Positions 37,689 to 48,030 of a DNA stretch of 54,279 bases are shown here, piece by piece. Origin of the DNA: an uncultured Pseudomonadota bacterium (GTDB taxonomy: Bacteria; Pseudomonadota; Alphaproteobacteria; RUG11792); the NCBI GenBank assembly GCA_902784055.1, contig CACZTP010000007.1, positions 1 through 54,279 on the forward strand. Direction: 5' to 3'. The first letter of the stretch is position 1. Every line of letters starts with the position of its first letter. The notes beneath the pieces are model-generated. The model saw only the letters and a list, made by a program, of their open reading frames with translations, was not told the origin of the DNA and made no database searches. The translations under genes and the position numbers were made by a program.

Positions 37689-38690
37689 TGACATACGAGG
37701 ATTAACAGGGGCGGTTATTGGAGAAGGAGGAATACCGGCGTTAATCCTTTCTATACATGCCCAGGCAATCATTGCTGCATTGTCTGCGCATAAATTTAGT
37801 GGAGGTGCATAAAACTTTAAATCATGCTCCCGCGCTAGACTTTCCAGCATGCCACGTAAAAGCTTATTAGCAGCGACACCACCAGCTAACACAATACTTT
37901 CAATATTCGACTGGCACATGTTAATTGCTTTTTTTGTTTGTTTTGTAATAAAACTCATTACTATATTCTGAAATGAGGCAGCTATATCAGCTTTACAATC
38001 GGAGTATTGCCCAGATTGTATTAGATTCCTTGCCGATGTTTTTAATCCAGAAAAAGAAACATCACACCCTTTTTTATGTCTTAACATAGGAATTGGGAAC
38101 TCGAAACGGCGAGGATCTCCATTAGCTGCAAGTTTTTCTATATTAACACCCCCAGGGTATTCTAATCCGAGGAGTTTGGCTACCTTATCTAAACACTCTC
38201 CAGCCGCATCGTCTAATGTCTGTCCCAATATCCTATATTTCCCAATGTCTGTTATTTCTGCAAATATGAAATGCCCGCCTGATGCTAATACAAGCAAAAA
38301 AGGAAATGGAACGTCATAACATAGTCGTACGGTAAGCATATGACCTTCAAGGTGATTTATTGCATAGAATGGTTTTTTTAACTCAGTAGCTAATGTTTTT
38401 GCCGTTACAGCACCTACAAGTAGTCCCCCAACTAGCCCCGGTCCTGTCGTTGCAGATATGTAATCGATGTCTTTCAGTGTTAATTGTGATTGTTTAAGAG
38501 CTTCTTCAATACATAAGTCTATTGCAATCATGTGATTCCGGGCAGCATATTCTGGAACAACTCCACCGTATTGTTTGTGTAAAGTAATTTGTGAATTAAT
38601 TATGTTTGACAATATTTCTTTTTTATTGTTGTTTCTTATTATTGAAACAGCTGTTTCGTCACAACTGCTTTCTATCCCTAGTACTAGCAT
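37683..38690 (-). CDS. tsaD: tRNA threonylcarbamoyltransferase component TsaD
   Basis: TsaD transfers the threonylcarbamoyl group to A37 of ANN-decoding tRNAs, with TsaB and TsaE. The 335-aa protein starts with 'VLGIESSCDETAVSII', has the metal-binding 'INHLEGHML' (about residues 110-118), 'GPGLVGGLLVGAVTAKTLA', 'DDAAGECLDKVAKLLGLEYPGG' in pattern and 'LAGGVAANKLLRGML'. Complete and of normal length. Confidence 0.97.
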   Translation of the reverse strand: MLVLGIESSCDETAVSIIRNNNKKEILSNIINSQITLHKQYGGVVPEYAARNHMIAIDLCIEEALKQSQLTLKDIDYISATTGPGLVGGLLVGAVTAKTLATELKKPFYAINHLEGHMLTVRLCYDVPFPFLLVLASGGHFIFAEITDIGKYRILGQTLDDAAGECLDKVAKLLGLEYPGGVNIEKLAANGDPRRFEFPIPMLRHKKGCDVSFSGLKTSARNLIQSGQYSDCKADIAASFQNIVMSFITKQTKKAINMCQSNIESIVLAGGVAANKLLRGMLESLAREHDLKFYAPPLNLCADNAAMIAWACIERINAGIPPSPITAPVNPRMSL

Positions 38691-38766
38691 TTATCGTTTG
38701 TTTTTCGAATTGACTCAACCTTTAGAATATTTTACTAAATTGCAACCTAAATAATAAACTAAATAA

Positions 38767-38805
38767 TAAAAAGTGGATTTCCGGATAACATCCAAAAAAA
38801 CCACT
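38767..38805 (-). terminator. Possible terminator of the acidic secreted-protein gene
   Basis: An outer stem AGTGG/CCACT encloses an inner GGAT/ATCC hairpin and, read on the minus strand, is followed by TTTTTATTA. It lies 70 bp beyond the shifted-frame stop codon at 38875. Confidence 0.4.
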
Positions 38806-38874
38806 ATTTATTGAATCTTATTTAACCAAACACTACATGTCGGTATTTTTTAGCGAATGGCTGGCACGCTATTC

Positions 38875-39147
38875 TTAATCCGACAGATCGTTATAGTCCT
38901 CGTTTTCAATCTCTTCGTTGTCGTTTTCATTTTCGACACTGTCTTCTTGTTCGAAAACCTCTTCTCCGTCATCCTCTTCGTTTTCAAATTCGTTATACTC
39001 TTTATCATCCTTTTTCGTTATATTGTTGTTGCCTCCAGCGTTTGACGTCTCTTCAATCTTTTTTTCCCGCTTCTTGTCGTTGTTATTGAGGTTTTTAGAC
39101 TTAGAGGATTCTTTGTTTTTTTGTAGATCTTTTATAAACTTTTTTTT
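38875..39147 (-). CDS. C-terminal part of the acidic secreted protein, in the -1 frame
   Basis: Immediately after the stop of the upstream frame, the -1 frame stays open for about 90 codons. It has the same Asn/Asp/Glu/Lys-rich composition ('KFIKDLQKNKESSKSK', '...EFENEEDDGEEVFEQ...', ending 'NEDYNDLSD') and then a stop. The junction is the A8 tract at 39140-39147, read as TTA-AAA-AAA, a classic X-XXY-YYZ slippery arrangement. A single inserted A, a -1 ribosomal slip or RNA polymerase slippage would join the parts. It has no start codon of its own. Confidence 0.65.
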   Translation of the reverse strand, partial: KKKFIKDLQKNKESSKSKNLNNNDKKREKKIEETSNAGGNNNITKKDDKEYNEFENEEDDGEEVFEQEDSVENENDNEEIENEDYNDLSD

Positions 39148-40382
39148 AAAAGATTAGCTTTTTCACCATCCCCATTGTCGAAATAATTCAATCTGTGTTG
39201 GTAATTGGACTTGTATATATTATTGTAGTGGTCTTTATGTCGATTGTGTTTATTTTCGGTGTTGTTATCGTTGTTGTTTTCAGTCTCACTTAGTTTTTTA
39301 TCTTCGTTTTGATATCTACTTTCACCTGTCATTTCTCGAATTTCAACTTCGTCCTCCCCTTCAATTTTGTTGTATTTATCCTCTTCTTCATCATCTTCAT
39401 TAGGTTCTTCTTCGTTGTTCATGTACTCCTCAAAACTTAAATCCAGAAGTGGATTTCCTGTTTGGGAACCAATGTTATCGCCCTTCTTTTTATTGTAGTT
39501 ATTGTTGTCGTTTTCATTGTCGTTGTCGTTCTCATAGTCACTGTCTTTTTGAGCGTTGTTATCGCTGTCTATGTTTTTTTCTTGATTTTGCTCTCGCTCA
39601 AAGCCACCATTCTCTTGCTCTTGAATTTCTTGAGTATTGTTGTTATTGTCGCTCTCATCGTCACTGTATTTTTGTTCGGTTACGTATTTTACTTTGTTGC
39701 TATCGTTCTCGTTTTCATTTTTGTTGTCTACATCCTCTTCGCCTGGAATTTCTTTTATAATAGAATTATGCATATATTCAAAACGTTTATTATCCGAGGT
39801 ATTGTATGATTCGTTTTGGCTACCAATATTGGGATAAATGAATGAGTCGTGTGTTTCGCCATTGATATCTACGAAAAGATTTTGGGATTCAGCGTCGCCA
39901 ACATTTTCTAACCTCGGTGATACTTTGGTGTCTGTATTTATGTCTTCTATGTTAGAAGCTCTTTCTTTTTTTGAGACACGTTTTTCCTTGAAATTAATAG
40001 TCTTCGCGACCTTCGTCATTTCACTTTGTAGTTCCTTTAGAAGTTCTTGGTTATTTTTGATTTCATTCCAAGTCTCCGCCATTTCATTTTGTAGTTCCTT
40101 TAGAAGTTCTTGGTTATTTTTGATTTCATTCCAAGTCTCCGCCATTTCTTTTTGCAACGTGACCGCAGAGACCGTATGATTCTTTTTTTTCGAATTATTT
40201 TTTCCGAGAGATAAGAGTCTGGGGGGAGGATTAAGTGGCAAAAAAACAGAAGGTCTGTTAATGTTTCCGAAAGCTTCGTTTTTAATAAAATTTTGAAACA
40301 TTGAATCTTCAGAAGCTCTAGAGCAGAACCCACTACTAATTAGCGATAATCCCGCGAGCCCTAAAGTTAAAGTCTTTTTCAT
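39132..40382 (-). CDS. Secreted, acidic low-complexity protein (N-terminal part)
   Basis: The 416-aa frame starts with a signal peptide ('MKKTLTLGLAGLSLISSGFC') after an AAAGGA site. It contains two nearly identical 21-residue helical repeats (about residues 79-120, starting 'EMAETWNEIKNNQELL'), and then becomes a long disordered segment dominated by Asn, Asp and Glu ('DSDNNAQKDSDYENDNDNEND'-like). It ends at a stop just past an A8 tract, beyond which the -1 frame continues with the same composition. No family is recognised. The acidic tail is unusual for a bacterium and would suit a secreted, perhaps host-directed protein, but that is inference. Confidence 0.65.
   Translation of the reverse strand: MKKTLTLGLAGLSLISSGFCSRASEDSMFQNFIKNEAFGNINRPSVFLPLNPPPRLLSLGKNNSKKKNHTVSAVTLQKEMAETWNEIKNNQELLKELQNEMAETWNEIKNNQELLKELQSEMTKVAKTINFKEKRVSKKERASNIEDINTDTKVSPRLENVGDAESQNLFVDINGETHDSFIYPNIGSQNESYNTSDNKRFEYMHNSIIKEIPGEEDVDNKNENENDSNKVKYVTEQKYSDDESDNNNNTQEIQEQENGGFEREQNQEKNIDSDNNAQKDSDYENDNDNENDNNNYNKKKGDNIGSQTGNPLLDLSFEEYMNNEEEPNEDDEEEDKYNKIEGEDEVEIREMTGESRYQNEDKKLSETENNNDNNTENKHNRHKDHYNNIYKSNYQHRLNYFDNGDGEKANLLKKSL
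40021..40146 (-). repeat. Two tandem 63-bp repeats within the acidic protein gene
   Basis: The units 40021-40083 and 40084-40146 differ at about one position near their left end and encode 21-residue helical repeats. The near identity points to a recent duplication. Confidence 0.9.
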
Positions 40383-40573
40383 TTTTATATCCTTTCAAAA
40401 ATTGATGTTAACCACACCCTAAGGGAACTATAACATTTTGAAAAAAATATATCAAGATATCAATTTGAATTCTTCTGTTATACTGCCCGAACTAATCTAA
40501 CAATAGGTATCGAAGTTTTTATTTTTATAATTTTTGTTAAAATTTTATTGAAAAGTCTGTGTAAAAAATATTT

Positions 40574-41650
40574 ATGCGAAAGATTGCTATATCATCCGGT
40601 AACACCTCAGTGCTACCAATATCGCCCGAAGTTATCAACAAATATATGACAAATGAATATAGTATTTATATTGAAACTAATTTAATAACAAAGGCAGGAT
40701 GGAAAGAGACTGATTTTATAGGGGTAACTGATATATCCCCTAGCAATGCAGATATAATTTTAACTACAGTTCCATTATCAATTAATGTAATAAAACAACT
40801 TAAGCAAAACACCATAGTTGTAGGATCTTTAGATCCTTATTGGAATAACGACATTGTAAAAGCATTAGCTGATAATTACATAACGTCTTTTGCATTAGAT
40901 CTTATTGTCCGATCAACAAAGGCTCAGTATATGGATGTAATGTCGTCTCAGGCAAACCTTGCTGGATATAGAGCTGTAATTGAAGCTGTTTTCCACCTTA
41001 ATCGTTCAGTGCCTTTTATGATAACCACAGCTGGGACTTTACAGTCCGCTAAAGTTTTAGTTATTGGGGCGGGAGTTGCAGGATTACAAGCGATAGCGAC
41101 AGCTAAGAGATTAGGCGCCAGTGTATATGCCTTTGACATTCGATCATCAGCAAAAGAACAAGTTGAAAGCCTCGGAGCAAAATTTATTGAAATCAAATGC
41201 CAACAACAGGATGGAGTTTATGCACAAGAGGCGAGTAATGATTATAAAATAGCTCAAAAAGAAGCATTACAAAAAATTCTGCCCAACATTGATATTGTTA
41301 TTACAACGGCACAAATACTAGGTAAACGAGCTCCTATAATTCTTACAAAGGATTTACTATCACTAATGAAACACGATGCTGTTATTGTCGATATAACAGC
41401 AAAACATGGCGGAAATTGTGAAATTTTAGAAACAATTGAACCTCTTATATTACGTTTTGACAATATATTAAGTAATATCCCAAAATCGGCATCAGTGCTT
41501 TACGCAAAAAATGTATTTAATTTTATAAAGTATATTGAGCCATTTCTAAATAATAGCTTAGATAAAATTGATGATGAAATAATTAACTCAACATTATTAA
41601 CATATAATGGCAAGATCATGCAAAGACTATTTGATGATATGCCACGCTAA
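40574..41650 (+). CDS. pntAA: NAD(P) transhydrogenase subunit alpha 1 (PntAA)
   Basis: The soluble NAD(H)-binding subunit of proton-translocating transhydrogenase, which in several alphaproteobacteria is split into three polypeptides. The 358-aa protein shows 'DVMSSQANLAGYRAVIEA' (about residues 118-135), the Rossmann motif 'VLVIGAGVAGLQAIATAKRLGA', 'AFDIRSSAKEQVESLGAKF' and 'LGKRAPIILTKDLLSLM'. No membrane helices are present, as expected for the alpha-1 form. The other two subunits (pntAB, pntB) are not adjacent: a terminator and unrelated genes follow, so they lie elsewhere or are lost. No clear ribosome site precedes the ATG. Confidence 0.9.
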   Translation: MRKIAISSGNTSVLPISPEVINKYMTNEYSIYIETNLITKAGWKETDFIGVTDISPSNADIILTTVPLSINVIKQLKQNTIVVGSLDPYWNNDIVKALADNYITSFALDLIVRSTKAQYMDVMSSQANLAGYRAVIEAVFHLNRSVPFMITTAGTLQSAKVLVIGAGVAGLQAIATAKRLGASVYAFDIRSSAKEQVESLGAKFIEIKCQQQDGVYAQEASNDYKIAQKEALQKILPNIDIVITTAQILGKRAPIILTKDLLSLMKHDAVIVDITAKHGGNCEILETIEPLILRFDNILSNIPKSASVLYAKNVFNFIKYIEPFLNNSLDKIDDEIINSTLLTYNGKIMQRLFDDMPR

Positions 41651-41685
41651 ATGTATTGATCATTTTTGTATCAATACATTTATTT
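41649..41685. terminator. Terminator after pntAA, possibly bidirectional
   Basis: AAATGTATTGAT and ATCAATACATTT form a perfect 12-bp stem, with T-rich sequence on the right and A-rich sequence on the left. It could serve pntAA and the convergent gene ending at 41718. Confidence 0.75.
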
Positions 41686-41717
41686 ATATATGGAATCAAA
41701 ATGTATAGCTACTCATG

Positions 41718-43013
41718 CTATATATTATTGTTTCTGTGTGTATAACTATCTTCGGATTTAACATCTTCTTCTGTATTAACATATGTCATTGAAAAAGAAG
41801 CGTAATTGAGCATGTTAATGATAATATAAAGTGGAGGGCAACTTTTACCTTTTGGGACACTCCCAAATGAGGCATCTTTGTAATCAAAGTAAATTTTGTT
41901 TTTGTAAGAAATTTGAATATTGCGCATCAACAATTCATGTTGCATTTGAATGAGCGTTTTTATCAATCTTTGAAGCACTATATTTGAACGAAATAAAAAA
42001 ACATCATTATTATAGATTTTATTTATATAATAAAGGTCTTTCCACATACACATTTTTTCAGCTTTGGTATAACAAAAACTTAAAAAACGATACCAACCAG
42101 TATCTTTTAAAAGATTATTCCACGATTCGTAGTTCAAGATTTTTTTTGTCACACTACCTGATCTATTAAGTCTACATTCATTAATAATGGAAGAAATAAA
42201 AGAGTCAACATCAAAACATTTAGGTCGGACTATATTAACAAATACCGATGTGAGTTTATCTTTTATAGTGTTTTTTTCTTCATATGGTAAATTTATCAAT
42301 GTTTTTTGGCAAATATCAACAAATGTTTCCCACATTTCAGCAACTTGTTGAGGTAAAGTATTTTGTGTAACTATGTAATTTGATGTTATATCAATTAATT
42401 GGAAATAAAGGTTCTGTATTTTTGCGGTATTAGATTGTAGGTTGTTTTCAAGTTTTTCGAAGTTATTGCAGTTACTATTTTTTTGTGCATGGCTTATATC
42501 ACTAACAAGAATGCTCAAAGCATTTACAAAAGATGACTTTAAGTACAAATAAAACTGATCATTAAAAGTTTTACTAGAATTTTTATTAAAGTAAAACTTT
42601 TGAAGATGTTTTTTATAGAAATCTGTCGCTTGACTAACTATGCTGTAATCAACATTTATAAAATTGTTTTTATCACAAATCGGCTTTTTTATAAAGATAT
42701 TTTCACTTGGAATAAAAAAGTCCATTTGCTCGCCCAAATGTTCACCGTTTGATTCTACTTCCTCACATGAATTGTTAATATCATTCTTTGACAAAGATAG
42801 ATCTTTATCTTCTTCATAAATAATCTTGTCTATGCCGACAAAACTTTCTTCATCTATTTTATATAACGATTCATTAATATCTTTGTTATCTTGTAAATTG
42901 TTGTTCTTATAAGGCACACTTTCGTCCATTGCGTATACCCCGCCGGCATACATAAAAATGTTTGTTATTGTAAAAATTAAAAATAATACTTTTTTTATAC
43001 TAGTTCTTCCCAT
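41718..43013 (-). CDS. Secreted protein of unknown function
   Basis: The 431-aa protein starts at the ATG at 43013, which has AAGGGA upstream and gives a clear signal peptide ('VLFLIFTITNIFMYAGGVYA'). An in-frame extension up to 43142 would overlap the upstream gene and hide the signal. An acidic, Asn-rich N-terminal third is followed by an alpha-helical part with several cysteines. I recognise no family. The gene starts immediately after the stop of the 350-aa secreted protein, so the two form an operon. Confidence 0.65.
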   Translation of the reverse strand: MGRTSIKKVLFLIFTITNIFMYAGGVYAMDESVPYKNNNLQDNKDINESLYKIDEESFVGIDKIIYEEDKDLSLSKNDINNSCEEVESNGEHLGEQMDFFIPSENIFIKKPICDKNNFINVDYSIVSQATDFYKKHLQKFYFNKNSSKTFNDQFYLYLKSSFVNALSILVSDISHAQKNSNCNNFEKLENNLQSNTAKIQNLYFQLIDITSNYIVTQNTLPQQVAEMWETFVDICQKTLINLPYEEKNTIKDKLTSVFVNIVRPKCFDVDSFISSIINECRLNRSGSVTKKILNYESWNNLLKDTGWYRFLSFCYTKAEKMCMWKDLYYINKIYNNDVFLFRSNIVLQRLIKTLIQMQHELLMRNIQISYKNKIYFDYKDASFGSVPKGKSCPPLYIIINMLNYASFSMTYVNTEEDVKSEDSYTHRNNNI

Positions 43014-43014
43014 A

Positions 43015-44067
43015 TTATTTTCCCTTTTTGTCTTGTGATATATTTTTGTCAGCATTATCCTTCCAAGTACGAGTTTCATAGGTTTTTTTATTGTCTGGAG
43101 CAATTTTATATTTTGGCAACGAAATACAACTATGACCACCATGCTTAAAAACTATAAACCCTGCTTTTTTAAGAATTGGGATTATAGTCTTAACATTTTT
43201 GTTTGCAAAAGGTTTCCAAATTTCAATTAATTTAGGATTATTTATTCCAAGTCCAAGATGGTGTGAGTAACCACCCCCGTTATCATCATATTCAGTTAAA
43301 GCTAATTTTTTCATGTACATTTTAATGTTTTTGATTTGTTGCCTACTAAGAACGGTGACTTTAATATCAGAAATTTCAGATTCAAATTTACATTGACTTT
43401 TATGCTCATGTGTTTTATTTAAATTTAACACATCTATTTTGCTATTTAAAAATTTGGAATTACTCAACAAATTATTATTAATGTTATTTTGACTTAAATT
43501 TATTGTATCCAAACTCTGCATGCCTACAGATTTAATACAGTCGTTTTGTTTTTTCGAGTTAAAAAAAGTTGGTGTTTTAATATTATATGTGTTTGCATCT
43601 TCAATATTGTCGGCTACTTTCGTAATATAAACATCTTTATCGTTTCTTGCTTTTATTTCAGAAATTAATTTATTATTAAACTCATCTATTTTTACCGGAT
43701 TTCTTAAATTTACAAAATGACATTCACCATCATCTGGTAAATTTGTCTTGAAAATAGGCATAGGAATATCTTCTTTATAATGTTGTTTAACGCTTAATTT
43801 ATTATTTTGTTTATATATATAATTTTCAGGCTCTTCTTCAAACTTTTTTCCTCTACTATCGCTTGGTTGCCCATTTAATGTTTGTAGATTAAATTTGTGT
43901 GATTCACTAATAGTATTAATTTCATTGTTTCCAAAATCAGAAGACAAAGTTCCTTCAACCTTAATTAATTGCCGATTCTCCTCACATTGTTTTTCCATAG
44001 AAAATAGTATACTGATACAATTTGTATACACTATACAAAAACCTAATGTTATTTTTGTTTTTGTCAT
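43015..44067 (-). CDS. Secreted Asn-rich protein with a small C-terminal domain
   Basis: The 350-aa protein has an N-terminal signal ('ITLGFCIVYTNCISILFS'), a long Asn/Lys/Asp-rich middle, and a compact C-terminal region (about residues 230-335) with 'VKTIIPILKKAGFIVFKHGGHSCISLP'. That last stretch faintly resembles the 'LLKKAGF...GSHH' core of HicA/YcfA-type RNA-binding toxins. However, the histidine context differs and the protein is exported, so I do not assign the family. First gene of a two-gene unit. Confidence 0.6.
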   Translation of the reverse strand: MTKTKITLGFCIVYTNCISILFSMEKQCEENRQLIKVEGTLSSDFGNNEINTISESHKFNLQTLNGQPSDSRGKKFEEEPENYIYKQNNKLSVKQHYKEDIPMPIFKTNLPDDGECHFVNLRNPVKIDEFNNKLISEIKARNDKDVYITKVADNIEDANTYNIKTPTFFNSKKQNDCIKSVGMQSLDTINLSQNNINNNLLSNSKFLNSKIDVLNLNKTHEHKSQCKFESEISDIKVTVLSRQQIKNIKMYMKKLALTEYDDNGGGYSHHLGLGINNPKLIEIWKPFANKNVKTIIPILKKAGFIVFKHGGHSCISLPKYKIAPDNKKTYETRTWKDNADKNISQDKKGK

Positions 44068-44211
44068 TTTTTCCTCAAAATGTCTCCCCTTGAGTAATTA
44101 TATAACAAAAATTAAAATTTTAACCAAATTTTAACTAAATTGAATTTTTTAAAAACACTCCCAAGACACTCAGATTAGCATAAACTAACAATTGCTATGA
44201 CAAATGTAATT

Positions 44212-44241
44212 GTAAAAATACCCACGCAGTAAGCGTGGGTA
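44212..44241 (-). terminator. Rho-independent terminator after groEL
   Basis: TACCCACGC and GCGTGGGTA form a 9-bp stem with a 5-nt loop, followed on the minus strand by TTTTTAC. Confidence 0.85.
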
Positions 44242-44259
44242 GAGATGATAAATCAATTA

Positions 44260-46199
<1,940 letters not shown>

Positions 46200-46221
46200 A
46201 TTTAACTCCTGTAACTGTAAC

Positions 46222-46239
46222 GAGTGCCTTTCAGCACTC
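46222..46239 (-). promoter_or_regulatory. Hairpin in the groES leader
   Basis: GAGTGC and GCACTC are inverted around a 6-nt loop, 23 nt upstream of the start codon. The arms are those of the CIRCE heat-shock operator but in reverse order, so this is not a standard CIRCE. Confidence 0.5.
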
Positions 46240-46255
46240 ACCCCTTCCGACTGCT

Positions 46256-46285
46256 AATATACAAAAATTTCTAACAATTGGTCAA
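46256..46285 (-). promoter_or_regulatory. Candidate promoter of groES-groEL
   Basis: TTGACC and TATATT are separated by 18 bp on the minus strand, about 57 bp before the GroES start codon. Confidence 0.5.
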
Positions 46286-46412
46286 CAGGTTGTTACTATA
46301 CCTCTTGATACCGTAACACCTGTGAAAATTTGTAACAAAAATTTTTTCATACTCAGATGTTTGAAAAATTAAATGGCGCATTTGCACCCTTTTTGTTTAA
46401 TATTTGCGAATA

Positions 46413-47516
46413 TTATTTATTATGCAGTGAGTAATTACTCCAGTAGCTATCCCAGTAAACTTGCGACGCTTCTATATCACTTATATGTAATTGTTCCTGC
46501 AACGATGCCATGCTGTACCAATGTTGCTTAATTTTCTTTGTACGAGCTGGCACAAATCGGGACAAATGACGTATTTGTCCATCTAAAAACTCAGTATCAG
46601 ACTTTGATATATATCCTATATTTATATTTGATTTATACACGTCTTCTAAAACCGAAAATGGTTCTATATCCATTTTTATACAGTTATAAAAATAATCTGA
46701 ATTACAAAAATTAGACATCATTTGTTCAGTTATTTTATGGTTTTTAATTACTTTTTGTAAAAATTCTTGACACGCTTGGGAAAACTGATTTTTTGTATCA
46801 ATTTTAATCCAATTATATTCATACCCCTCAATCTTACAGGCACGATCGTTATCAGGGAAACAACTTAAAAGTTCTTTTATGTTGTCTACCCCAGAATACA
46901 TAACCGCAGTATCTAAATCTTCTTTAGCTAATAAATCAATATCTACTTTATCATCAAATAAACTATTAAAGTTTCTTATATTTTTGTTTGTACTGTTTTT
47001 ATTTGATGAATTATCAATAATCCTGTTTGAGTTGAAATCTTTACAATGCTGTTTTTCCTTATCAAACAATTTGATCTGTTTTTTATTTTGGCTAAACATA
47101 TTTAAATTGAAATTTTTTAAGTTAAGGTTTTCTTGAATCTTGTTGTTACTAATATCAATTTTATCTTTATTGTTTTGTTTTGAAATAGTGTTTTTATATG
47201 CTCTATTACTAATTTTGATAGAACTATCACTATCAGGCTCATAAAAGAAAATATTTTTATTTTCTTTTTCTTCATCTAAGATTTCATCTTTATTATTTGC
47301 TTTATTGCCTTCGGCATTAATATTATTTAATTGTTGTACAGTTTTGTTTATATTAAGGTCATTAAACTTGTCTGTGATGTTGTTTACTTCTGAGGTCTGT
47401 TTGACTTCTTCAATGTTTTGTTTTATATCGCTGTTGTTTATATTATTGGTTGACAAACTGTCCATAGCATAAGAACAGCTTACTGTTAATAGCATTAAAC
47501 TTAACTTTTTAAACAT
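46413..47516 (-). CDS. Secreted Asn-rich protein of unknown function
   Basis: The 367-aa protein starts with a signal peptide ('MFKKLSLMLLTVSCSYAMDS'), then about 170 residues rich in Asn, Lys, Ile and Asp, then a more structured C-terminal half with cysteines ('LLSCFPDNDRACKIEGYEYNW', 'FCNSDYFYNCIKM' in pattern). The architecture (signal, Asn-rich spacer, helical C-terminal domain) matches the two secreted proteins at 41.7-44.1 kb, although the sequences are not obviously related. Its start points away from the candidate origin, making it the first gene on the left arm. Confidence 0.6.
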   Translation of the reverse strand: MFKKLSLMLLTVSCSYAMDSLSTNNINNSDIKQNIEEVKQTSEVNNITDKFNDLNINKTVQQLNNINAEGNKANNKDEILDEEKENKNIFFYEPDSDSSIKISNRAYKNTISKQNNKDKIDISNNKIQENLNLKNFNLNMFSQNKKQIKLFDKEKQHCKDFNSNRIIDNSSNKNSTNKNIRNFNSLFDDKVDIDLLAKEDLDTAVMYSGVDNIKELLSCFPDNDRACKIEGYEYNWIKIDTKNQFSQACQEFLQKVIKNHKITEQMMSNFCNSDYFYNCIKMDIEPFSVLEDVYKSNINIGYISKSDTEFLDGQIRHLSRFVPARTKKIKQHWYSMASLQEQLHISDIEASQVYWDSYWSNYSLHNK

Positions 47517-47565
47517 TATTAACTCTTTAAGTTATGTAACTTTTTCCTGGATAACTCATCAATGG

Positions 47566-47580
47566 TTAAAAATTGGTTAA
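47566..47580 (+). promoter_or_regulatory. CtrA-type box TTAA-N7-TTAA
   Basis: TTAA-aaattgg-TTAA is an exact match to the CtrA consensus spacing. In Caulobacter and Rickettsiales CtrA binds the origin and blocks re-initiation. Chance occurrence in AT-rich DNA is possible. Confidence 0.45.
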
Positions 47581-47606
47581 GCATCCATTCCAAACTGTTA
47601 ACAAGT

Positions 47607-47637
47607 TGTTGATAACCTGTTGATAAGTTGTTGATAA
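47607..47637 (-). repeat. DnaA-box-like array, left cluster (3 copies)
   Basis: TGTTGATAA (TTATCAACA on the minus strand) starts at 47607, 47618 and 47629, exactly 11 bp apart. Confidence 0.85.
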
Positions 47638-47812
47638 CTTTTCCGAGATTAACACTTTAAGGTTGTTTAACCGAAGAATTTAACACAACAGTCAAAATCA
47701 TACCATAAAATAATTTTTTATTATATTGGAAGTTGCATGTATAAAATTTTGTTTTTCTGTTAAAAGTGACTTTTGAGCAAAAAATCCATTTTTACTCGAA
47801 TTGATAAAAAAG

Positions 47813-47865
47813 TTATCAACAACTTATCAACAGGTTATCAACAGGTTATCAACAATTTATCAACA
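47813..47865 (+). repeat. DnaA-box-like array, right cluster (5 copies)
   Basis: TTATCAACA starts at 47813, 47824, 47835, 47846 and 47857, exactly 11 bp apart. A further copy stands at 47900-47908. Confidence 0.9.
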
Positions 47866-48030
47866 GGCAAAGTCCTTAATTTCCAATATGTTGAAGCACT
47901 TATCAACAATTTTTTCCACGACACAACAACAACAATATATATATAAGAAGGAAAAACGATTGTGTTGAGGTAACCGATCTTTAAGCATGGAACTGTAATA
48001 TCAGCTAAGTTGGAAAAAGAGCGACAACAA

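Larger units (their letters stand above)
47549..47910. other. Candidate chromosomal replication origin (oriC)
   Basis: Three TTATCAACA boxes on the minus strand (47607-47637) and five on the plus strand (47813-47865), all with an exact 11-bp period, face each other across about 175 bp of very AT-rich DNA. A ninth box lies at 47900-47908. The box differs from the E. coli DnaA box TTATCCACA at one position. A perfect TTAA-N7-TTAA, the CtrA site of alphaproteobacteria, is at 47566-47580. Most nearby genes point away on both sides. dnaQ, which often lies near oriC in alphaproteobacteria, is about 2.2 kb away. Confidence 0.7.

Noticed and set aside
39449-40179. Plus-strand ORFs opposite the acidic secreted protein
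   Set aside because: Their Ser/Phe/Leu/Cys/Tyr-rich or Val/Leu/Phe-rich translations mirror the Asn/Asp/Glu codons on the other strand. The minus strand has the signal peptide and ribosome site.
46222-46239. A standard CIRCE operator upstream of groES
   Set aside because: The order of the arms is reversed and the spacing is 6 instead of 9 nt, so HrcA would not be expected to bind it as such.
47607-47908. A CRISPR array
   Set aside because: The repeats are only 9 bp with 2-bp spacers and occur in both orientations. That is a protein-binding array, not CRISPR.
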